Origin: Clostridiales bacterium
GTDB lineage: Bacteria; Bacillota; Clostridia; Saccharofermentanales; Saccharofermentanaceae
Assembly: GCA_017478485.1 (NCBI GenBank)
Contig: JAFVDI010000028.1
Coordinates: 124,001-188,000, forward strand
Reading direction: 5' to 3'
DNA: 64,000 nucleotides
This document shows positions 24,592-32,540 of the stretch, piece after piece. The notes below the pieces were generated by a model. It ran no database searches, had not been told where the DNA came from, and saw nothing but the letters and a program-made list of their open reading frames with translations. The position numbers were made by a program, and so were the translations under genes. How positions within the stretch are numbered: position 1 is the stretch's first letter; the number at the start of each line of letters is the position of its first letter.

Positions 24592-26073
24592 TTACTTCTT
24601 AGAATCGCAAGCTTTTTTGAGTTCTTCGACCACGATCTCCAGTGCTTTGATCCTGGCATACTTCTTATCGACCGATTCCAGGATGTGCCATGGCGCGAAT
24701 TCCGTCGAAGTCTTCTGGATCATCTCATCGACCGCCTGCTCGTACTGGTTCCACTTTTCGCGGTTGCGCCAGTCCTCATCGGTGATCTTCCACTGCTTCT
24801 CAGGTGTGGCCTGGCGTTCCTTGAAACGCTTGAGCTGGGTCCTCTTGTCTATCTGCACCCAGAACTTTATGACAACTGCGCCCCAGTCCGTGAGTTCCTT
24901 CTCAAACTCATTGATCTCGTTATAAGCGCGCTGCCAGTCGTTTTCGCTGCAGAATCCCTCTATCCTTTCCACCATTACGCGGCCGTACCATGTACGGTCA
25001 AATATCGCGATGTGGCCGGTCCTCGGAAGCCTCGTCCAGAATCTCCAGAGGAAGTGTCTCGCCTTCTCATGCGGCTCAGGGCTCGCTATCGGCTGCACTT
25101 CAAAACCTCTCGGATCCAAAGCACCGGTGATCCTCTTAATGTTTCCGCCTTTGCCTGCAGCATCCCATCCCTCGTATGCGATTATTACAGGGATCTTCTT
25201 CCTGTAGAGCTTATAGTGTAGAAGGCTTAATTCATCCTGAAGGTCATCGAGTCTCTTGTCGTACTCCTCGTCGGTAATGGTCTTTCCCTTGAGATCGATC
25301 TCCTTGAGGAGCGGTGTCTTCTTGAGCGGGAATGTATTCTGAAGGATAGGCGCGGCAAGCCCCTTGTTCTTGAGCGCGGTCTCAATGCCCTGGTTAAGGA
25401 ACTGCAGGACCTGGAGTTCGGCGAACTTCTTGTCCTTTGCATCTATTATGTACCACGGCGCAGTCGGGCTGTCCGTATCCTTTAGATACTTGTCATAGAC
25501 CTCAAGGCTCTCGTCATAATACTTGTTCTCTTTGAGATCGTTCTTATCTACTCTCCACTTGGTATCCTTGTCGGCCAGGAGCTGATCGAGCCTTCTCTTC
25601 TGCTCTTTCTTTCCGATCTGGAAAAAGAACTTCATTACAAGGTAACCGTTATCGACCAGCGACCTCTCGGTGCGCTTGATCGAATCGATCTTCTCCTCAT
25701 AATCCTTGTCGTCCATGTCGCCGGCAATGCGGGCATCGGTGATCTCTTCCATCCAGTAGGTGTCATAGAACACGAACTTTCCCTTCTCCGGGATGTCCTT
25801 CATGTATTTGTACAGGAATGGATATCTCTTATCCTCTGCAGTCGGCGCGGCATAGGTCTTTACCTTGAAGAACCTCGGATCGATATTCTTGATTATCTTT
25901 CCCAGGACACTTCCCTTTCCTGCGGCGCCCCATCCCTCAAATGTGACCATTACCGGAAGACCGGCATCCTTGATCTTCATCTGGGCAGCGAAAAGATTCG
26001 CCCTTTCTTCATTGAGTCTTTGGGAAAGTTCCTCGTCGTCAGGTCTGACAGCCTTTACAAAATCCTTTAGCAT
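24592..26073 (-). CDS. Tandem-domain polyphosphate kinase 2 (polyphosphate:AMP phosphotransferase type)
   Basis: The protein has 493 residues with two PPK2 modules. Walker A loops are FEGWGAAGKGSV near residue 46 and YEGWDAAGKGGN near 310. The second module has RTWYGRVMVERIEGF and WRNREKWNQYE, and the first has DTYWMEE in the equivalent place. The tandem layout is that of class II PPK2 (PAP), which phosphorylates AMP to ADP with polyphosphate. The first module's substitutions suggest only the second is fully catalytic. GGAGG is 5 bases before the ATG at 26073, preferred over the TTG at 26091. Confidence 0.93.
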   Translation of the reverse strand: MLKDFVKAVRPDDEELSQRLNEERANLFAAQMKIKDAGLPVMVTFEGWGAAGKGSVLGKIIKNIDPRFFKVKTYAAPTAEDKRYPFLYKYMKDIPEKGKFVFYDTYWMEEITDARIAGDMDDKDYEEKIDSIKRTERSLVDNGYLVMKFFFQIGKKEQKRRLDQLLADKDTKWRVDKNDLKENKYYDESLEVYDKYLKDTDSPTAPWYIIDAKDKKFAELQVLQFLNQGIETALKNKGLAAPILQNTFPLKKTPLLKEIDLKGKTITDEEYDKRLDDLQDELSLLHYKLYRKKIPVIIAYEGWDAAGKGGNIKRITGALDPRGFEVQPIASPEPHEKARHFLWRFWTRLPRTGHIAIFDRTWYGRVMVERIEGFCSENDWQRAYNEINEFEKELTDWGAVVIKFWVQIDKRTQLKRFKERQATPEKQWKITDEDWRNREKWNQYEQAVDEMIQKTSTEFAPWHILESVDKKYARIKALEIVVEELKKACDSKK

Positions 26074-26106
26074 AAGAGCCTCCGTAATCAAAGCAAAAGC
26101 AAAAAC

Positions 26107-26133
26107 GGTCCTTATACATTAAATATAAGGACC
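26107..26133 (-). terminator. Intrinsic terminator of the 48-codon gene
   Basis: GGTCCTTATA and TATAAGGACC form a perfect 10-bp stem with a 7-base loop, followed on the minus strand by GTTTTTGC. It separates the small gene from ppk2. Confidence 0.8.
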
Positions 26134-26190
26134 TTCGAGGCTAAATTAAAGTTGGGATTTGCACACTTTTGAGATTGCCTGATTGTGAAA

Positions 26191-26337
26191 TCAGATTCTT
26201 ATCTCCTCAAGCATCGTCTCAAAATCGACCTTATCGAGTTCTACTTCTTCGGTAAGGGAAACAACGATAGCGCGTGTGCCGCCGGTGGAGCCTTGTTCAC
26301 TCTCATGGTTATCGTAAGAATTGGTAATCTCTTCCAT
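26191..26337 (-). CDS. Small orphan protein, 48 residues
   Basis: The frame begins MEEITNSYDNHESEQGSTGG, continues TRAIVVSLTEEVELDKVDFE and ends TMLEEIRI. It is acidic and has no Cys or membrane segment. AGGGGTGA precedes the ATG, and a strong terminator follows the stop by about 60 bases, so it looks like a monocistronic gene. The C-terminal half could form a beta-strand plus helix. I do not recognise a family. The sequence does not show the core pattern of a known RiPP class. Confidence 0.6.
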   Translation of the reverse strand: MEEITNSYDNHESEQGSTGGTRAIVVSLTEEVELDKVDFETMLEEIRI

Positions 26338-26451
26338 AACTCATCACCCCTGTGGCGTTTTCAGTATTCTACTACTAAAAATCTGATTTTCTTGAATTGT
26401 TTCAAAAAAATAATATTACTGTTTGATTACAAAATTACTTTTATATGACAA

Positions 26452-26485
26452 AAAGGCTGTCCCGGACATTATCGGGACAGCCTTT
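26452..26485 (-). terminator. Intrinsic terminator of the serine hydrolase gene
   Basis: AAAGGCTGTCCCG and CGGGACAGCCTTT form a 13-bp perfect stem followed on the minus strand by T residues. Confidence 0.93.
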
Positions 26486-26506
26486 GTTTAAATTCTTTAT
26501 TTCGTC

Positions 26507-28270
26507 TTAATGCCAGAGGTTCAGGTAGATTACAAAGACAACATTGAGAACGGATAAAAGGACCGCTGCGATGTTATAGATCTTTCTTATGACAGAAGAT
26601 TCCTTTGCGGGAGTCTTAAAGAACTTAACGACCGAGAAGACCGTCAGAGCGGCAAGGACAAGCGCCAGGACTCCGCACGCAGGGAACGCCCAAGTGTATG
26701 TGGGATAAGGGAACCACATCGTAACCAGCGTCATTATGACGAGGCCCATGAGGCCGAGCAGCAGTATGACAAGCGACATGAATCCGGTCTGAGCGCCAAG
26801 AACTATCTTCTTTGTGCTCTTCTTAACCTTGCGGACGATCGCCCTGATGCCCTTTACTACAAGGCTGACAAATGCGAATACGAGCGAGATAGCCCAGCCG
26901 TAGATAAGTACGCACTCGAAGATGGCATGAGCCGGCGAAGCAAGATAGTAGTCGCCGTACATTTCCTCGATCTTCGGAATGCTGTTCTTTTCGTTATATG
27001 TCCAGTACCATTCCTTAAACGTATCCTTGGAGAGGTAGCTTGCGCCCATTATCTGAAAGTGTCCCTTGAGCACGGACCTTGCCGGATGATAGAATCCGTC
27101 CTTCACTTTGGCTTCAGCGGCAGGGTCATCCCAGACGTTTTCTCCGTAGATATGTTTAAACATCTCATAGTTGAAGTTATGTTCCCCCGCCTGGTTCGTC
27201 ATGACGACGCATCCTATCTTAGTCTTCAGGTCGAAAGTGATGTAAGACGAGCATGCCTGAGTGTTTCCGCCGTGACCGTAGACCGCTTCTCCGTACGGGA
27301 GCGCCCAGAATCCGTGTGCGTTCCTCGTGATCTTCGTGTCGGCAAAATACGAGGTCGCGGTCATCATGACATCAAAAGTATTCTGCCTTTCGAACAGAGG
27401 GAACTTATCCTGAACAAAGCACGAACCGTATTTTATGTAATCCTTGAGCGTCGATACGCAGGCACCCGCAGGGTACATGGAAATGTAGTAGAAAGCATTG
27501 CCGACAGGTACGGTGCCCTGATAGCAGACGAGCTTGTCGCGCCTCTCCCTGACAGACGGATTATCCATGAGATCGGGGGCAAGAGCCGAATCTTTCATTC
27601 CCAGAGGCTCGAAAATATGCTCATGGACATAATCCGCAAAGCTCTGTCCCGATATGCGCTCAACGATGTACGCCGCAAGCGAGACGCCCCAGTTGGAATA
27701 TGCCGTGATGGTGTCAGGCTCAAAGACCTGCTCGGGCTGATCGAGTGTAAGCGCCTCCTCAAGCGTATGGAACTTGCTGCCGACCCGAAGGAACATGTCA
27801 GTGTAGTATTCCTGGAAGCCTGCCCTGTGATTCATCAGGTCGGTCATGCGGACGGGCTTGTCATATCTGAGGTTCGTGAGGAACCCTTCGGGAAGGTATT
27901 CCCTGATGTCCTTTTCGAGATCGATCTTTCCCTGCTCCCAAAGCTGCATGACGCTGACCCAGACCATCGTCTTTGTCGTTGAACCCCAGTCGATGACCGT
28001 GTTTTCATTGGTCTTTATGCCTTCAGCAATATTGGAGTAACCGTAGTAGCCTTCATAAATGGTGCCGTTCTTGTCGAACACGCCGACCATCATGCCGGCA
28101 GCCGTATCCTTGTGATCCTCATAGAAGGCATTGATGATCTGCTCATGAGTGCCTTCATATGTCTTCTCATCCTCTTTCTTCTGCTCAGGTGCCGCAGAAC
28201 ATGAAGTAAGCAAAGACAGTGTCATCAGCAGCGTGAATATGAGCGCTGCGCTTTTCCTGAAAATCTTCAT
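26507..28270 (-). CDS. Membrane-tethered serine beta-lactamase-like hydrolase
   Basis: The protein has 587 residues. A lipoprotein signal (LLTSC) is followed by a class C beta-lactamase/DD-peptidase domain (about 40-400) and about four C-terminal membrane helices (about 445-585). Catalytic motifs visible are S97-T-T-K100 in WGSTTK, YSNWG (the YxN motif) and GHGGNT in place of KTG. Such proteins are usually esterases or peptidases of the AmpH/EstB type facing the cell wall, rather than antibiotic-resistance enzymes. The helix-rich C-terminus is typical of a Bacillota subgroup. AAGGGAG precedes the ATG. It is monocistronic, with a strong terminator. Confidence 0.9.
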   Translation of the reverse strand: MKIFRKSAALIFTLLMTLSLLTSCSAAPEQKKEDEKTYEGTHEQIINAFYEDHKDTAAGMMVGVFDKNGTIYEGYYGYSNIAEGIKTNENTVIDWGSTTKTMVWVSVMQLWEQGKIDLEKDIREYLPEGFLTNLRYDKPVRMTDLMNHRAGFQEYYTDMFLRVGSKFHTLEEALTLDQPEQVFEPDTITAYSNWGVSLAAYIVERISGQSFADYVHEHIFEPLGMKDSALAPDLMDNPSVRERRDKLVCYQGTVPVGNAFYYISMYPAGACVSTLKDYIKYGSCFVQDKFPLFERQNTFDVMMTATSYFADTKITRNAHGFWALPYGEAVYGHGGNTQACSSYITFDLKTKIGCVVMTNQAGEHNFNYEMFKHIYGENVWDDPAAEAKVKDGFYHPARSVLKGHFQIMGASYLSKDTFKEWYWTYNEKNSIPKIEEMYGDYYLASPAHAIFECVLIYGWAISLVFAFVSLVVKGIRAIVRKVKKSTKKIVLGAQTGFMSLVILLLGLMGLVIMTLVTMWFPYPTYTWAFPACGVLALVLAALTVFSVVKFFKTPAKESSVIRKIYNIAAVLLSVLNVVFVIYLNLWH

Positions 28271-28345
28271 ATAAAACTCCCTTTTTCCGTTTTTATGAAC
28301 TTGAATATAATATCACTGTTGTAATTATATTTGATGGAGGTCCTG

Positions 28346-29056
28346 ATGAGGGGAATAGTTTTCGACATAGACGATACGCTTTACTGCAGGCAGACCATGC
28401 TGATAAAGGCGGCAGAAACCGTACTCGGGCTAAAGATCCCCGACTGGCAGGAGTTCATGCGCATCTACTACGAGAAGAGCGACGTCAACATGCAGATGCT
28501 CGAATCAGGCGAAGTCTCCACCCACGACATAAACGGCTGGCGCTATAACGAGACTTTCCGCATCCTGGGCCTTCCTTACAAGCCTGAAGACGGCGGAAAA
28601 GCAGCCGGCACTTACCTTGAGTTTCAGACACACATGCAGGTCAGTGACGAAATGGCAAAGGTCCTGGATAAACTCTCTTCCGACCCTTCGATAAAGATAG
28701 GCATCCTCACCGCAGGCGAATCCAAGCACCAGTGGAACAAAGTGGACATGCTCGGCTCAGACCGCTGGTTCGACCGCGAAAACATAATCGTCTCCGGCGA
28801 CACTCCGTACATGAAGCCCGATATTGAGTTGTTCCGTATGTTCGAAAAGAAGTTCGGTCTTGCGCCTGACGCCCTCTGGATGATCGGCGACTCCTACAAG
28901 CATGACATCAAAGGCGCACTCGATGCCGGCTGGCACGCACTGTGGATCAACAGGAGGTTCCTTGGTGAGCAGGAGATCACACCCGATATAACGGTTGCTT
29001 CCGACAAAGAACTGACCGATGCGCTGATGAGAACATTCTGCCGTACCGGTTTTTGA
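28346..29056 (+). CDS. HAD-superfamily hydrolase
   Basis: The protein has 236 residues. Motif I is VFDIDDTLY, motif II is the Thr in GILTAG, the conserved lysine is in MKPDIELF and motif III/IV is MIGDSYKHDIKGALDAGW. The arrangement is that of the YjjG/phosphoglycolate phosphatase subgroup with a helical cap. I chose the ATG at 28346 because GGAGG is 5 bases upstream. The 28331 codon is a TTG in front of that site. The substrate is unknown. It is a single gene ending in a bidirectional terminator. Confidence 0.9.
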   Translation: MRGIVFDIDDTLYCRQTMLIKAAETVLGLKIPDWQEFMRIYYEKSDVNMQMLESGEVSTHDINGWRYNETFRILGLPYKPEDGGKAAGTYLEFQTHMQVSDEMAKVLDKLSSDPSIKIGILTAGESKHQWNKVDMLGSDRWFDRENIIVSGDTPYMKPDIELFRMFEKKFGLAPDALWMIGDSYKHDIKGALDAGWHALWINRRFLGEQEITPDITVASDKELTDALMRTFCRTGF

Positions 29057-29100
29057 ACGCATCTCTCAGCTTACGGATTTAATATCTTCATCCAATTAAA

Positions 29101-29129
29101 AAAGGAACTGCACGAAGCAGTTCCTTTTT
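29101..29129. terminator. Bidirectional intrinsic terminator
   Basis: AAAGGAACTGC and GCAGTTCCTTT form an 11-bp stem with a short loop and flanking A/T runs, between the convergent HAD gene and nrdD. Confidence 0.92.
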
Positions 29130-29150
29130 CTATCCAAAACAGATAACTTA

Positions 29151-31553
29151 TCAGGCTTTGATACCCTTGCAGTCATTCATGTACTGTCTGATGGCAGGTA
29201 CATCCGTGTATTTGTTCACTCCGTCCGTGGTCGGGATTACGAGAGTGGGAACATTAACGATATCAAGCTTCTGGGCAAGCTCAGGTGTGTCGTCTGCATA
29301 GATCAGATCGTAGTCGAAGCTCTGCTCATCAAACATTGCCTTAACGACTTTGCACTTAGGGCATGTGTGTGTTGTGAAGAGCATCGGCTTCATTGTGCCG
29401 TTCTCGAGAGGGAGAAGATCAGGAACATCCTTCTCTGCTGCAGGAGTAACAGTTACGGTAGCTGTTCTCGGGCGCATATTGGAGTGCTCGATGTCGTATG
29501 TCTGTCTGTCCTTGAACTCCTGTGTCTTACCGTCGTTCCAGTTCTTGATCGGACGGTAATAACCTGTGATACGGCTGTATGTCTCTGTCGGGTTGCCGCA
29601 AACGGGGCAAGCCTTTACTTCACCTGCAAGATAGCCGTGAGCTGAGCAGATGGAGTATGTAGGAGACAACGTGTAGTAAGGGAGCTTGTAGCTCTCTGCG
29701 ATCTTGCGTACGAGAGAAGCAGCTGCCTTCCAGTCAGGGAGTCTCTCACCGAGGAATGCGTGGAAAACGGTTCCTGATGTGTACAGTGTCTGGAGGTCAT
29801 CCTGAACGTCGAGAGCATCGAAGATATCAGCTGTGTATCCGACAGGCAGGTGTGAGCTGTTGGTGTAATAGAATACGCCGGAAGCATCGTTTGCCGTGAT
29901 GATGTCAGGGAACTTAGCCTTGTCGTGCTTAGCAAGACGGAAGGATGTTGACTCTGCAGGTGTAGCCTCGAGGTTGTAGAGGTCGCCGTACTTCTCCTGA
30001 TAGTCGGAGAGCTTGTTCCTCATGTGGTTGAGAACATCCTGTGCGAACTTCTGTGACTCTTTGTGAGTGAGATCCTTACGGAGCCACTTTGCGTTGAGGC
30101 ATGCTTCGTTCATTCCTACGAGACCGATCGTAGAGAAGTGGTTGTTGAATGTTCCGAGGTAGTGCTTGGTGTACGGATAGAGACCTTCGTCGAGGAGCTT
30201 TGTGATGGTGTTTCTCTTGATCTTGAGAGATCTTGCACTGATGTCCATGAGGTGGTCGAGTCTCTTGTAGAAGTCATCAACATCATTAGCGAGATAAGCG
30301 ATACGGGGGATGTTGATGGTAACAACGCCTACGGAACCTGTGGATTCGCCTGAACCGAAGAATCCGCCGGACTTCTTTCTGAGCTCACGGAGGTCGAGTC
30401 TTAATCTGCAGCACATTGAACGTACATCAGAAGGCTCCATGTCGGAGTTGATGTAGTTGGAGAAGTAAGGGATACCGTACTTGGCTGTCATCTCGAAAAG
30501 AAGCTTGTTGTTCTCTGTCTCTGACCAGTCGAAATCCTTTGTGATCGAATATGTGGGGATCGGATACTGGAATCCGCGTCCGTTGGCATCGCCCTCGATC
30601 ATGATCTCGATGAAAGCTTTGTTGACCATGTCCATCTCGGCCTTGCAGTCCTTGTACTTGAAGTCCATCTCCTTGCCGCCGACGATACAGTTCTGCTCAG
30701 CGAGGTCGTTCGGAACTGTCCAGTCGAGAGTGATGTTTGTGAAAGGAGACTGTGTACCCCATCTTGAAGGTGTGTTTACACCGTAGATGAATGACTGGAT
30801 GTCCTGCTTGACCTGCTTATATGAAAGGTTATCGATCTTTACGAAAGGTGCGAGGTAAGTATCAAAGGATGAGAAAGCCTGAGCGCCTGCCCACTCGTTC
30901 TGCATGATGCCGAGGAAGTTGACCATCTGGTTGCAGAGTGTTGAGAGGTGCTTTGCAGGAGCTGATGTGATCTTGCCGACGATTCCGCCAAGACCTTCCT
31001 GGATGAGCTGCTTGAGAGACCATCCTGCGCAGTAACCTGTGAGCATTGAAAGATCGTGGATGTGGAGGTCTGCGTTCCTGTGTGCATCGGCGATCTCCTT
31101 GTCATAGATCTCGGAGAGCCAGTAGTTAGCGGTGATGGCACCTGAGTTGGAGAGGATGAGTCCGCCTACGGAATATGTAACCGTGGAGTTCTCCTTAACT
31201 CGCCAGTCCTCTACCTTAACATAGCTGTCAACGAGGTTCTTGTAGTTGAGGAGCGCGGAATTCATGTTACGGATCTTCTCACGCTGATTTCTGTAAAGGA
31301 TGTATGCCTTAGCTACGTCCTCATAACCCATTCTCTGGAGTGTAGCCTCGACGCTGTCCTGGATCGACTCGACGTCAACCTTGCCGTCAACGGCCTTTGC
31401 CTCTGAGTCGGATACGGCGTTGAGAGCGAGCATATCGATGATCTGCTTGTTATACTCTCTCTTCTGCGCAACGAAAGCCTTCTCAATGGCTCCTGAGATC
31501 TTGCTTAAGTCGAAATCTACGACTTTTCCGTCTCTCTTGATGATACTGTACAT
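29151..31553 (-). CDS. nrdD: Anaerobic (class III) ribonucleoside-triphosphate reductase with fused glutaredoxin-like domain
   Basis: The protein has 800 residues. An ATP-cone (1-95; YSIIKRDGKVVDFDLSKISGAI) is followed by the glycyl-radical barrel, and a zinc site is formed by CSAHG and CPVCG near 640-660. The glycyl radical loop is RITGYYRP. After PLENGTMKP a thioredoxin-fold domain of about 70 residues appears, with CPKC in LFTTHTCPKCKVVKAMFDEQ and a cis-Pro region VNVPTLVIP. It reduces NTPs to dNTPs without oxygen. The extra domain could deliver electrons directly. It follows nrdG by 12 bases in an operon with NrdR-type operators. Confidence 0.96.
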   Translation of the reverse strand: MYSIIKRDGKVVDFDLSKISGAIEKAFVAQKREYNKQIIDMLALNAVSDSEAKAVDGKVDVESIQDSVEATLQRMGYEDVAKAYILYRNQREKIRNMNSALLNYKNLVDSYVKVEDWRVKENSTVTYSVGGLILSNSGAITANYWLSEIYDKEIADAHRNADLHIHDLSMLTGYCAGWSLKQLIQEGLGGIVGKITSAPAKHLSTLCNQMVNFLGIMQNEWAGAQAFSSFDTYLAPFVKIDNLSYKQVKQDIQSFIYGVNTPSRWGTQSPFTNITLDWTVPNDLAEQNCIVGGKEMDFKYKDCKAEMDMVNKAFIEIMIEGDANGRGFQYPIPTYSITKDFDWSETENNKLLFEMTAKYGIPYFSNYINSDMEPSDVRSMCCRLRLDLRELRKKSGGFFGSGESTGSVGVVTINIPRIAYLANDVDDFYKRLDHLMDISARSLKIKRNTITKLLDEGLYPYTKHYLGTFNNHFSTIGLVGMNEACLNAKWLRKDLTHKESQKFAQDVLNHMRNKLSDYQEKYGDLYNLEATPAESTSFRLAKHDKAKFPDIITANDASGVFYYTNSSHLPVGYTADIFDALDVQDDLQTLYTSGTVFHAFLGERLPDWKAAASLVRKIAESYKLPYYTLSPTYSICSAHGYLAGEVKACPVCGNPTETYSRITGYYRPIKNWNDGKTQEFKDRQTYDIEHSNMRPRTATVTVTPAAEKDVPDLLPLENGTMKPMLFTTHTCPKCKVVKAMFDEQSFDYDLIYADDTPELAQKLDIVNVPTLVIPTTDGVNKYTDVPAIRQYMNDCKGIKA

Positions 31554-31565
31554 AATTCCTCTCCT

Positions 31566-32264
31566 TTATTCTTCCCCGCGTATTTTTGTCTGCGGGATAA
31601 GATCCTTAGCTTTAGCGAGCGCTTCATTAAGTTCCTCGGCGGGAAGGGCGCTCATTCCTTCACCGTTTATCAGTTCACCCGAATCAACGAAGTTCTGCAG
31701 GAAATACTTTGGCGAACCTTTGATCATCTCTGCCGCTCCCGCTATGCTCTCCGCGTTGTGAAGCGGCGCGACAACGGTGGTGCGGAATTCGTGATCGATG
31801 CCGGATGCCTTTATGATCTCAATGCTCCTTCTTATCTTCGAAACATCGAAATCCGGGATGCCGACGGTCTCCGCGTATTTCTCCGGAGAATTCTTGATGT
31901 CCATCGCAACGTAATCAACGTTTCCGGACTTCAATATCTCTTCGAGCCTGTCGGGAAAAGAACCGTTGGTGTCGAGCTTTACCTTGTAGCCCATCCCCTT
32001 GATCCTGGCGATGAACTCACCGGCGTCTGCATGGATCAGCGGCTCGCCACCGGTGATACACACTCCGTCAAGGACTCCGCGGCGCTTGTCGAGGAACTTG
32101 AAGAATTCCTCTTCGGGATAGACCTCTGCCTCATCCGTCCTCGTGACGAGAAGCGAATTGTGGCAGAAGGGACACCTCATGTTGCAGCCGAGAGTGAACA
32201 CCGTACATGCGACGGTTTCGGGGTAGTCCAAAAGCGTCAGTTTCTGAATTCCCCCAAGTCTCAT
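31566..32264 (-). CDS. nrdG: Anaerobic ribonucleotide reductase activating radical SAM protein
   Basis: The protein has 232 residues. GCNMRCPFCHN holds the CxxxCxxC iron-sulphur motif, and CITGGEPLIH is the SAM-binding GGE motif. KLDTNGSFPDRLEEIL and VDYVAMDIKNSPEKY fit the NrdG/PflA-like family. It generates the glycyl radical on NrdD, encoded 12 bases downstream. It is somewhat longer than the shortest NrdG proteins, as is usual in the Clostridial subgroup. Control is through the NrdR-type promoter upstream. Confidence 0.92.
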   Translation of the reverse strand: MRLGGIQKLTLLDYPETVACTVFTLGCNMRCPFCHNSLLVTRTDEAEVYPEEEFFKFLDKRRGVLDGVCITGGEPLIHADAGEFIARIKGMGYKVKLDTNGSFPDRLEEILKSGNVDYVAMDIKNSPEKYAETVGIPDFDVSKIRRSIEIIKASGIDHEFRTTVVAPLHNAESIAGAAEMIKGSPKYFLQNFVDSGELINGEGMSALPAEELNEALAKAKDLIPQTKIRGEE

Positions 32265-32311
32265 TCCTTACGTTCCCTTCCTTCGCAAACCCTTGATTTT
32301 TAGGTGCGAAA

Positions 32312-32334
32312 CGCCTCGCTTTATTCCCGAGGCG
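32312..32334 (-). repeat. 5' UTR hairpin of the nrdG-nrdD mRNA
   Basis: CGCCTCG and CGAGGCG form a 7-bp stem beginning within a few bases of the expected transcription start. It may protect the 5' end of the message. Confidence 0.55.
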
Positions 32335-32341
32335 CTCCTAA

Positions 32342-32393
32342 AGAATACCCATATATTGTGGTCAAGTCAAGTGAAAACCACAACATTTTGTGG
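32342..32393 (-). promoter_or_regulatory. nrdG-nrdD promoter with two NrdR boxes
   Basis: TTGACT (32370-32365), a 17-base spacer and TATTCT (32347-32342) form the promoter. Box 1 is CCACAATATATGGGTA (32361-32346), covering the spacer and the -10 edge. Box 2 is CCACAAAATGTTGTGG (32393-32378), upstream of the -35. Their starts are 32 bp apart, three helical turns, which is the usual spacing of NrdR operator pairs. Both match the 16-bp NrdR consensus at 11-12 positions. nrdR itself is not in the window. Confidence 0.8.
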
Positions 32394-32450
32394 CTGTAGT
32401 CGTTTTGTAACAAGAATGAAATGTTTTCGCAAATATCATTGATACAGGGC

Positions 32451-32492
32451 CTTTCAAGGTAATCTTACCCCTGAAAAGCCCTGTATATGAGG
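32451..32492. terminator. Hairpin downstream of the GH2 gene
   Basis: ATACAGGGC...TTTCA pairs with TGAAAAGCCCTGTAT around one bulge. It ends the YfhO-GH2 operon on the minus strand, though the following T-run is poor. Confidence 0.55.
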
Positions 32493-32540
32493 ACAATATT
32501 TTTTGATTTTCGGGAGATCTTTGACCCGGTATTCCGGGTG

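Noticed and set aside
26191..26337. The 48-codon gene as a RiPP precursor
   Set aside because: It has no Cys/Ser/Thr-rich core or cleavage motif that I recognise, and no modification enzyme is adjacent.
26927..27982. A 351-codon plus-strand frame opposite the serine hydrolase gene
   Set aside because: The minus-strand protein has the full beta-lactamase-like motif set, while the plus-strand translation looks like reverse-complement noise.
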